40,073 bases of DNA from Scenedesmus sp. ARA3 (Eukaryota; Chlorophyta; Chlorophyceae; Sphaeropleales; Scenedesmaceae), in contig RWJK01000650.1 of assembly GCA_004335835.1 (NCBI GenBank), positions 1-40,073 of the forward strand, in the 5' to 3' direction. This document shows positions 1 to 9,402 of this stretch, piece after piece (within the stretch, counting starts at the first letter, position 1; every line of letters starts with the position of its first letter). The translations under genes were made by a program, and so were the position numbers. The notes under the pieces were generated by a model. It worked only from the letters and a program-made list of their open reading frames with translations, was not told the origin of the DNA and did not search any database.

Positions 1-106
1 GCTACACACAGCTGATTGCAAAAGTAACACATGTTCGGCAAAGCACTCATGTTCGGCATGACATGGTGCCTACTGCGCAGAAGCATGCTAGCTGCGCTAA
101 ACAGCC

Positions 107-3100
107 TTATGACGCCAGCCGGAGCATCTTGGCAGCCAGCTGCTTGTCGGTGCTGGCAGCAGCAGCGCGCTGCGCATGCAGCACTGCTGTGCGCAGATCA
201 GGAATGTCTTCATGCCATGGCTCCAGCTGCTGTGCCGTCTCCAAGTCCTGCAGCGCTGCCTGTGCGTCCCATGCAGAGCAACAGGTTGATGGTCACAGAA
301 CTAACAGTCCACAAGGATACGAGGACGGATAAAGGCACGTCGCTTGCAACCATAGCATCACGCGCCTTTGGCTGCAGCAAGCATTGAGAAGCTGGTGCAC
401 AGTCAAAAGTTTGTGCAGCACAACCTTCAAGGATGACGCTGGCAAGCATGTACAGCATGGCATGCCAAATTGTCTACAAAGCACTTGGATGGACTCTGCG
501 TAAGTCAACATGCAACGGCAGATTTTGTCCTAGATACTTGGGCGTGACATGGAGCACCTGCTGGATAAGACGCATGACAGATGCTGCCTGCTGCAGCACA
601 GATCACCCACCTCATACTCATGCCGCCCCAAATTTGCCTTGCTCCTGCGCAGCCACGCCTTCAGCGCAGCCTCCTCGCCAGCCTGGCAGGCCAGCGCCTC
701 GTCACAGCAGGCCACTGCAGCACCCCACTCCTGCAGGCAAGCATACATATTGCAACACACAATTGGGCTGCTGCTTCTCGCCAATGCGTCAATTACTTAC
801 GTATACTTCGTGACATGTGCACACTGCGCATGGCATGTGCACTGCTGCCTGGCCTGTTGCACAGATGCAGCATGAGAGTCCGCTGACAGTGGTGTGTGCT
901 GCTTTCAAGGCGTCATCACCACCGCCACCGATCACTGGACGCTCAGCAGCAGTATTTCAGCAAACCGCGATGTTTTGCTAAAGCATTACTGCACGTCTAC
1001 GCACCTGCTGCGCCATATGCACAGCAGCGATGTTGAGCAGCACTGCCGCCTTGTTGGCTGTCACTTCAGCCTGCTCGTCAGCGCTGCGCCCCACGACAAA
1101 GTTGACCACAGCCAGCGCACGCTGGTAGTGCTGCAGCGCCGCAGCCCACTGCTGCTGCTTGTAGGCCTTGTTGCCTGTGTGGCGCTCTGAGAGCTGCCGG
1201 TTAGGAGCCAGAGCATGCATGTTGTGTGATGCAAGGTGAGAGACTGGACGCCGGATGTGTTTATGCAGTAATAACAGAATGATGGCAGTGATAAAGTAGA
1301 GTTTTTCAAACATTGTGCAGCCTGCTGCAAGCACCGCTGGCAGGAATTTAATGGCTTGCTGCAGCTGTGCTGCTGTCCAGCTGCTGGACGCCAGCGCACT
1401 GGCACCCGTTGCAACCTGTATCACGCCGCGTCACCACTATCACTAGGCAGGCCAAACATGCATCGCAAGCTGCTCAACATGCGCAATCAGGCACGACGTC
1501 AAGTGAACAAAGCACTGCATAACGCCGCTGAAAGCCCTGCTCACGTGCTCGTTGAGTGCCTCTACCAGCAGTGTGCTGGGCAGCAACACCTGATTGGGGG
1601 CAGCCTGCGGCTCACTGCCCCCTGCTGCCTGGCCTTGCTGCTGCGCCTGCACACAGGCAGAGGCGAACGTCACATGTGCACAGTGGGTGCAGGCACATGG
1701 CCGAGTTGAACAGATCACCTGCTGCTGTGAGCTTGTAAGAAGCAAACCTTTTGCACCGTTGTGCTGATTTGTTCATCAAATGCATTGCTGCAAGATGCTC
1801 CAGCAACACTGCACACACCTACACATGGCGCAAGCATTTCAACACACATACAAACTATGTATGCATGCCGACACTGCTTTGCATTGTATGATTTGGCACA
1901 CAGACTGCCGCACAGCCTACCCGGGCTTGCTGGCTGAGTGCAGCCGCCAGCTGCTGCTCACTGAGCCGGCCTGCCCGCAGTGCTCGTGCCGCCTCCCGCA
2001 GCAGCGCCAGCACGCGAGGGTTGTGCAGCCAGGCCTGCAGCCCGCCACCTGCAGCAAGTGCATGTGCCCAGTGGATGTGGCACGTTGCAGACGTACATAC
2101 AATGTAAGCTCATTGCTACAGGTAAAATGACGCATGGCCTGTGGTTGTGTGATGCCTGGCAGTCGAGCTACAGCTGCGGCAGGTGCAATGTACAACGTCT
2201 CATCCGCGCTGCAGTCATTCACCTGATGCTGCTGTTGCAGCATTGCCACGGCCTGCAGTAGGTGCTGCTGCTGCCTCTGCGGCTGCGGCATCCCTGGCCA
2301 GGCTGACTAGCAGCTGGCGCAGCACTGGTGAGCGCAGCACTGGTGCGAGCAGCTTGGCATCCGCAGGGTCAAGCTCTGACACCTGCAGAGTCGATGCAGC
2401 ATATACACAACACTGTAAATGTTTCATGCCTTTTTAATGCACGAAGTTTTGCGCATTGCTGTAGGCCAGTTTTCCAGACTGTGCTGGGCTGAGGGCCTGC
2501 AGGCATCACATTAGCCAAGGGACCAGGCAGCACTGAGGCAGGTGCGATGAGCTGACTTGGCACGGGTGGGCTGAGCATATGTTAAACACAGCTGATACTG
2601 CAGGATTCTGCTGTTACAACTCAAGCACAAGTTCCCGCCCAATTGCGCCGGCAGTGTCATATGCAAGGCAGCTCACCTGCTGCTGCAGCAGTGCCAGCTG
2701 CTGCTGCTCCTGCAGCTCGAGCGCTGCCGCCACCTCCTGCTGCTGGTGCTGCTCCAGCAGCGGCTTGTTCTCAGGCCGCGCAGCAAACTCCTTGAAGCTG
2801 CGCTCCTGCATGGCCATGTGGCCACAACAGCAGCAGTGTTTGTCAGTCCAGTGCAACACCTGCTGTGTCCCGTCTTGGCAGTGAACCCTGTTGCGTCATG
2901 ACACTGGCCAGCGCTGGCAGCGCATGGCAAGGTCCTCAGGTGCCAAGGAGTGCAGTTCTGCCATGTGTGATTCATGGGTGTGTATTGCCTGCAGGACACA
3001 CACTGACAGGCATACGTGCCGCTCCTCCGTTATCGGGCATAGGCGCGCTTGTACCATAACAGCCTGTCAATGTCATGAGTTGAACGGTCCCTACACAGCC

Positions 3101-3207
3101 ATCAGTCAGATGTCACCCAGCGACTGCAACCGAGTGCCAAGCGCAGTGCTCACCAGCTGCTGCCTGTTCTCCAAGGCAAACAGAGAAGCTGCATGCAGCG
3201 CCAGCAT
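107..3207 (-). CDS. TPR-domain co-chaperone-like protein, 8 exons
   Basis: Hand-built model (exons from 5' to 3' on the minus strand): 3207-3154, 2805-2677, 2382-2223, 2048-1921, 1646-1545, 1193-1005, 730-611, 259-107. Every junction is GT-AG and the total of 1035 nt stays in frame (344 aa, stop TAA at 109-107). The C-terminal part (residues about 192-315) is a tetratricopeptide block: GNKAYKQQQW begins helix A of the first repeat, NIAAVHMAQQEWGAAV spans a clean exon junction, and HEYEAALQDLETAQQLEP is a textbook TPR reached only after splicing. The N-terminal half is Gln/Ala/Leu-rich helical sequence with two stretches (SPVLRQLL, NPRVLALL) that recall STI1-type helices. TPR proteins of this kind usually dock the C-terminal tail of Hsp70 or Hsp90, but I cannot name a specific family. 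The 5' end is the weak point: the first ATG lies in an 18-codon exon and more upstream exons are possible, as is an extra exon near 2900-2960. Confidence 0.72.
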
Positions 3208-3886
3208 GGCAAGTGACGGGAGGCAGCAGCAGCAGTAGCAGCAGCATGCGTGCAGGCTGAGTCAGACGCAGCACTGCAACACAGCACAGTAACATGTGGT
3301 GCATACTAAGCATGCACAAAAGCTCAAACCTCCATATGCTGCAGGCTACATTAGCAGGAGCAATACTTCTTCAACCTGCACGTCCTGCAATGCACTTGCC
3401 TGCTGGTCCTGTCAGGTGGGAGTTCATGGTGATGTGGGCTACTTCACAGTTGCAGGTTTCATGCCTTACGAGTGTTGCTTTCGCACGTGAACGTTCAGGC
3501 CCTACATGTCGATGCAGTGGCTGAACGGTTTGTGCCGCACGAGGCAGGCGAGCGAGGCGACTTGTCACAAGCGTTTCAGTGCTTCAGGCTGGGTCTTTGC
3601 ATCCAAGCTAGCGGGTTCGCTTGCGTTCATTTCTCTGACTCAGTTAGCTGCTATCATTTACAAGCAGTACATAACCGTACACCACCTGCATTGCATCCTT
3701 TGCGCAGCACATGCTGCCACACAGGCCCAGTGCTGCTACGTGACTAATAGCCATCTGCCATTCTTGGAGGATAAGCTTTAGATTTCAGTGAACACACCAA
3801 ACTTGTCAGAGACACAACTCTGCCACCACTAGCTGTCGCTGTAGCAACAGCAGCAGCAGCAGCAGCGCTAACACCGCATGCTTTGA

Positions 3887-3939
<53 letters not shown>

Positions 3940-4048
3940 CAGTAGCAGTAGCAGCTGAATAGCTATGATCCCAATGCTGTTGTTGTGAGCAAGTGCACAG
4001 CAAGGTTCACAGCTTAACCAAACCAAAGGCGGCAGAGCTGCCGCTACC
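3208..4048. other. intergenic stretch with (CAG)n tract
   Basis: No gene is convincing here. A plus-strand open frame at 3506-3781 contains one hydrophobic run (about residues 30-50) but has no recognisable family and no splice support. The stretch presumably holds the promoter of the minus-strand TPR gene and the upstream region of the thioredoxin-like gene. Confidence 0.4.
3842..3952. repeat. (CAG)n trinucleotide repeat
   Basis: Two CAG runs separated by about 22 bases. The longer one (about 3889-3945) has roughly 18 units with a CAA/GTA-interrupted 3' end. It lies between genes, not in a supported exon. The open frames across it (poly-Ala, poly-Leu) are repeat artefacts. Confidence 0.9.
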
Positions 4049-4120
4049 ATGGACGCCGGTTGGCTCTCGCAAGGCTTCGCGCCACCCGCACACTCCATAA
4101 TCATGGATGACAGCACCAAG
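4049..4120 (+). other. candidate upstream first exon of the thioredoxin-like gene
   Basis: ATG at 4049 has a strong eukaryotic start context (TACCATGG) and opens a 24-codon frame ending at a plausible donor (AAG|gtgatg) in phase 0. The downstream thioredoxin exon has a plausible phase-0 acceptor (aatgcag|CCG) at 4517/4518. Joining them would replace the ATG at 4499. Without splicing the frame runs to a stop near 4219 (56 codons). No homology is visible, so this is inference from splice signals only. Confidence 0.25.
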
Positions 4121-4281
4121 GTGATGCCGGCCGCAGCACTGTTGGCTGAAACAGCGCGTGTGACAGCCTTTATGAGTACTGCAAGCGCTACGACCTTCGC
4201 ATGGCAGTGTTGCTGCTGACATGTTTGCAGAGAATGATGAGGCCATTGCCTCTCTCATTGCCTAAACATTGTGCTTTGCCT

Positions 4282-4545
4282 TGCCGTCGTCCGCTGTGCA
4301 CTGGTCGTTGTTATGCCGCAACTGAGCCCCAAGTCGTTGCCGTCAGGCTTGGATGTCGTGCGCTGTGCCATGCCGCTGCCCACTGTCCGCTGTCCCCAAT
4401 GCAGCAGAGCCCCAAGCCGCTGCTGATCACTGCTTACATGACTACAAATGACGGGCTTTGCCTAATGTTGTGTCCTTTGCTATGCCGCTACCCAATGGAT
4501 GTTATCTGGAATGCAGCCGAGCCCCAAGCCGCTGCCGTCACAGCT
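4282..4545 (+). repeat. degenerate direct repeats at the 5' edge of the thioredoxin exon
   Basis: The motif gagccccaagccgctgc recurs at about 4324 (diverged), 4410 and 4518. The last two copies follow similar leaders (atgccgctrccca, then caatgcag or gaatgcag). The 3' copy is the first coding part of the thioredoxin exon. The repeats therefore resemble duplicated intron-exon junctions. Confidence 0.6.
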
Positions 4546-5536
4546 GGGCCCCACCATGCAGGGCGTGCGCACAGACGAGCAGCTGGCAGCGTTCCTGGCC
4601 GGCAGCAAGCCGGGCACTGCAGTGGTGGAGTACGGCACCAGCTGGTGCCACAAGTGCCACGAGATGTTCCCACAGTTCTACAAGCTCAGCAAGCAGGTGA
4701 GGCTGTTCGGCGCTTTGGAGCTCAACTTCACAGCAACTCATCATAGGCCGGGGTCTTGCGGCCGTGGTCTGAGTTGGTGCGGCAGGGTTGAGCCGCAATA
4801 CGCTGGCAGTTTTGAAAAGCATTCCCTGCCTAAACGTGCCTGCTACTTGCACTGCTTGGCCTCCTAACACCTGCCACATACCACCTGACATGTGTGTGCA
4901 TGCAGTACGACCAGCACAAGTATGCAGTGGCCCAGGTAGAGACTATGCAGGCCACAGTGTCTGGCATCAAGCGCACTCCCACCCTTCAGCTGCAAATTAG
5001 TTGTGCCTGTCGCAGTGGTGCTGCACAGCTGGCAGCCGTGATACACAATGAGCCCCCAACCCCCCTCTCCCGCCTGCTGCGCCGCCTTGCTTCATGATGT
5101 GCTTGCCACACACACTCAACATCTGCCATCACGCAGTATGACCAGCACAAGTATGCGGTGGCCCAGGTGGAGACGATGCAGGCCACAGTGTCAACCATCA
5201 GGTACACTCCCACCTTTGGCTGCAAAATGTTGTGCCTGACGCAGTGGCGCTGCACAGCTGTCAGTCGTTATGCAAAATACGCCCCTAACTCCCCTCTCCC
5301 GCCTGCTGCGCCGCCTTGCTTCTTGATGTGCTTGCCACGCACACCCAACACCTGCCATCACGCAGTACGACCAGCACAAGTATGCGGTGGCCCAGGTGGA
5401 GACGATGCAGGCCACAGTCTCATCCATCAAGTACACCCCTACCTTTGGCATCTTCCGAAATGGCAAGCGTGTGGACGAGGTGGTGGGCAAGGAGCCGCAG
5501 AAGCTGGCAGACCGGCTGTGGCTGCACAGCGACTGA
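4499..5536 (+). CDS. thioredoxin-like 3-3 type protein, 2 exons
   Basis: Exons 4499-4696 and 5366-5536 join in phase 0 to give 122 aa, close to the roughly 126 aa of plant thioredoxin-like 3-3. The active site is WCHKC (Cys50, Cys53), so both redox cysteines are present with an unusual His-Lys between them. The cis-proline is in YTPTF (Pro91). The end ADRLWLHSD strongly resembles the C-terminus of Arabidopsis thioredoxin-like 3-3 (At3g53220, from memory). No clear transit peptide is visible, so cytosolic or nuclear location is a guess. The intron (4697-5365) contains two near-copies of the beginning of exon 2, each with its own acceptor, and a copy of the exon 2 end lies downstream at 5734-5820. 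The start is uncertain: ATG 4499 is simple, but an acceptor at 4517 would allow an upstream first exon at 4049-4120. Confidence 0.82.
4906..5365 (+). repeat. two tandem partial copies of thioredoxin exon 2 with intron flank
   Basis: Copies start at 4906 and 5137, and the functional exon starts at 5366 (periods 231 and 229 bp). Each copy carries acceptor AG plus the coding start YDQHKYAVAQVETMQATVS, then diverges after the TPT/TPTF position. The flanking intron is duplicated too (CCCCTCTCCCGCCTGCTGCG is shared before copies B and C). Over the first 19 codons, differences between copies are all synonymous. The first two copies lack the last beta strands and have no obvious in-frame donor. Confidence 0.92.
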
Positions 5537-8022
5537 GCGGGACTTTTGCGGCGCTTATGGTGTGCCACATGTTCAAAATGACACACAAGCGGTGGATCTT
5601 GTGTTGACTATGGTGGCTGCTGGTGGCGGCACCTGCTGGGGGGCGCTTGCTGCTGGGAAGCATGCAAGGACGCAGCAGTAGCACCTGCACCAGCGCTAGC
5701 AGCAGCAGCAGCAGCAGCAGGAGCAGCAGCACAGTGGACGACGTGGTGGGCAAGGAGCCGCGGAAGCGGACAGGCAGCACGTGGCAGGCAGGCCGCGGTT
5801 GCACAGCAACTGAGCAAGGATTGTCTGTGGGTGCACAGCACTTTGAACACTGTTGTACACTGTGGCCAGCCGCAGACGCCGGTTGCAGCTTCAAAAAGAC
5901 CGCCTGCGGCTGTGCGTATGAGCCACAACACAGCAACAGCAGCAGCAGCAGCAGCAGCGAGGACACCAGCGCGTTAGCACATCTGTTTGCCGCACTCTGA
6001 GCACAAGAACCAGGCAGCCTGCTACTTGCATGCCCGTGTTTGTATCATTGGCCATGCACATTGAGTGTCGTTAACAGTGGCAGTAGACGGTGATAGTTAG
6101 GGCTGAACCTCGCCCATGCACAGCCTGATGGCGTGCTGGTGTCTGGTGCATATCAGCCAGAATGTGTAGCTTTGCTGCACATAACGTCTTGAAGTTGCCG
6201 TGCGTTGTGGAGTTTCCTGGACTGTAGCTGTGCCTGCAGGCAGCAACAGTTCAACTGTCGGTAATTACGGTAACCACGGGTCATAACAAAAGGTCTGATC
6301 ACCCACGGCACTTGCTGCAGTTGCGGCTTGTAACATTTGTGCAGTCACAAGGCAAGTGACGCAAGGCTGGTGTCTACAAATCGGCGAGCTTCGTCTCAAA
6401 TGATGCTGCAGTCCTGCTGTGATATGCTGCTCAGCAGAACAGTTCCAGGTGTTCCGTCTGTTGGAAGCCGCAGCCCACAGTCAGGTTGTGGAAGGTGATA
6501 CAACTGAAGTATGTTTTAACACCTTGCTGGTGCCATCCAGGGTGTCAGTTTGTCACAGTCACTGTCTTCACTGCTTGAGTCATGGCTTGAGTCACCCAAG
6601 TAGTAGTACTACTGGTAGCAGTCAACACTGGTTCACTGCTGGCAGCCGTTCCGTCCTATCACACAGATGTGCAGAAAATGTTAGTGCTGCCGCTGAAGTT
6701 TTGATGCATGTGGATGGCCACCTTCGGTTTTACCGCTGTTCATCCGTGCACATGTTAGTCACTAGCGGCGGGTTATGTATTACGGTGGTGCGACACCGTG
6801 CTCACAGAATCACACTGAGCAACAGCCACATGAATGTTTACCCGTCACCGTTGTCAAGCGAATCTGTGCGATCTGCCTGTCCCGAAGTGCACTCTGTTGG
6901 ACTTGTGGTTCCTACCCTGCCGGAGCGAAGGGGCGATATATCGCCTTGTGTGTAACTTGATTTTAAATCATAGTTGATTGGAATATCGTAGCTGGTTTAG
7001 AACAGAGTCGGTAAGTGCTATATCAGCCGTTGTCTGCTCGGGCACGTATCGGTCTCGGAAGCTCATGAGCAAACACGTCAGCAGTAATCTCCAGCACCGT
7101 TGCAAAGGCTGATATACCTTATTCTTGAGTGCAGGTTGACTCGCTGTGCGGTGATCCTCGTCACCAAGGTGGGTGCACTGCCTGAGCAACTGACACGCCC
7201 TTGTCTTTTTAAATCGCAAACGTGAGCGCTGACTAGCTTGAGGCATCACGGTCAAAGTTTTTCACCCATATGGGGATAATTATGGTTTCGGAGCGTGGGT
7301 CCTGGACTGCTGGCCTCGAAGCGTTTTGCCGGTGACCGATCCTGCAGGACGGCTGTGGCATTCACTGATTGTGTCAACCAGCATCATGCTGGTGACTTGA
7401 TGATCAATCCACAGCTGGATCACTTAGATCAGATGCTGCACAACTAGCTAGCTTAAAACAGCAATTGCTGTTTGCGGCCTGCTTTCATTTCTCAGCAGGT
7501 CATGCATGTGCACTGCATATGCCACAGAGTGCCTTTCCTGGCCTGTAGTCACTGCATATGACACAATCAGGCAACCCAACAGTATCCCATCGGTTGTGCT
7601 GTTCACAGTGACAAAGTGCCATCCAGTGCTTAGTTCAGCAGCACAACAGTACACTCATGCATGCACTGGTGCGCACTAGTTTCTCAGTACTACTGCATCC
7701 TGAAGGTCACAGTTACCGACAATGCTTTGCAGGGGCCTGTCCTCGTCCTCCTGTAATTTGCGCACAAAAGAGCTTACATAAGGCTCAAAGCAGGCTTGCC
7801 TGCCTCTGCCGTGTAGGACTTCTAACTTGTACTACAAGTTGAACCTGCAGGGGTCGCGGCCTAACCAGAACACAGCATGAATGGCATGCATACCCCACAG
7901 TGCATGTGATGTGCACCAGGGGCGGGGTTGCAGCTCACCAGGTGCCGTCATGTGCTTGTTGCATGCGAGAGCAGCGCTCACGCACTGATCACCCAACCAT
8001 GCACTGACCAAGCAATGCTTCC
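5537..8022. other. stretch without a convincing gene
   Basis: The thioredoxin 3' flank is followed by a (CAG)n run (about 5698-5730), the 5734-5820 echo and another CAG run (5934-5960). From about 6240 to 7950 the sequence lacks the CTG/CAG-rich texture of its surroundings and looks less GC-rich. The largest frame (6419-6955, plus, 178 codons) shows no domain, signal peptide or splice support. I could not assign a function. Confidence 0.45.
5734..5820 (+). repeat. diverged copy of the thioredoxin exon 2 3' end
   Basis: Matches the coding end at 5470-5545: GTGGACGA, then CGTGGTGGGCAAGGAGCCGC, and finally GCACAGC(A/G)ACTGAGC including the stop codon. A central part has insertions. It lies about 200 bp after the real stop, behind a CAG repeat, so it is a non-functional remnant. 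Confidence 0.8.
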
Positions 8023-9338
8023 ATGTCTGCTGCCACGCCAGCTGTGTTCGTGGTGATGTGCGTCATGAAGCGCCTGGTGGTGCTGTTCTTCCTGCTGCAT
8101 TGTGCAGCTGCGCAGCATGCTGAAGTCAAAGGTAGGGTGTGTAGTTGTGCCTTGGCATGTCATGCCCTGCTTGCGGCAGCGGTCAAGTAGCCCAGGGCAA
8201 CTGCTGCTCACCATGTGCCGTGGTGGTGCAGGTGGCGGTGCCAGTGGTGCCATGGGTCAGAGCGCCCAAGCGGCGGAGGGTGTGCAGGCGGCGACTTACT
8301 ACAAAGGTGGCAATGCAGGGGTGAGCGCTCTGCACTGTAGGCAGGCAGGCTTTGGCGCAACAGCTGAGCAAGTTTCGGCCCGTGCTTCACCAAGCTTGGT
8401 TCATTTGAGAACAATCTGCACAAGTTCAACTCACCTGCTGCAGCTGCAGGCTATTCTGCATCTGTACAGGGGACAAACTAGAGTGAACTTATGCGCGCAC
8501 AGTGTGGTTGCTCACCCTGACTTGCCTCATGCAGGCACGCTGCTATAAGTGGAGTGTCCAGCCCCGCACGTTTGTGAAGTTCAACTGCCGTCCGGGGCTC
8601 ACGTGCTGCCCATCCAAGGTGTGCACATACATCACACAGCTTTCAACACTGCTTTTTTAGTTCACGTCCAGCGCAGAGCACCATAAAAATACAGGCAGAA
8701 GATGGTGTGACGTCTCTGAGATTGCACTGTTTCTGTGCTTCATGCAGCAGATCACATACGCGACCATGCCTGACGCTGATACGTGTTTCGCTGCCTGATT
8801 GCGCAGGCCTCTGCTTTTCCAAAGAGGCACGCCGTGCATGGCTTGTACTCTGTGGTGAGTAGCATCTGCTGCACATCGCCATTTGCACACTGTGCTGTCG
8901 GACAGCTGCCTTTGCAAAGACCAAAATGCAACATGGCAGGCAGGATCAATGGCTACCTGCTCGCTCCAATTCTCCGACAACACAACATGGCAAACATGGC
9001 ATGGCAAAGTGTTGTCGTTGCTCGGCTGTGGTAGTTGTCTACCTTCAGAAAAAAAGCAGGCTGGTCTGCTGGTTTGGTACCAGCAGCAGCAGCAAACGAC
9101 GCACGCATGCACAGACTGGCCACGCCGCTGCTGCTCCTGCAACTGGTGGTTGGTTGCTGCTGCTGCTGCTACCGCTGCTGCTGCCGCTGCTGCTGCTGCT
9201 GCCGCTGCTGCCGCTGCTGCTGCCGCTGCTGCTGCTGCCGCTGCTGCTGCCGCTGCTGCTGGTGCCGCTGCTGCTGCCGCTGCTGCTGGTGCCGCTGCTG
9301 CTGCCGCTGCTGCTCCCGCTGCTGCTGCTGCTGCTGCC

Positions 9339-9402
<64 letters not shown>

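Noticed and set aside
3842..3952. Regular CAG spacing as a CRISPR or minisatellite array
   Set aside because: A plain trinucleotide repeat with no spacers, in a eukaryotic genome.
6419..6955. 178-codon plus-strand frame
   Set aside because: No recognisable motif, no signal peptide and no neighbouring exons in phase.
8747..8796. Possible exon after cttcatgcag in the VWA-lipase gene
   Set aside because: In the required phase it reaches TGA, and splicing around it would need a 24-nt intron. The acceptor at 8806 gives a consistent frame instead.
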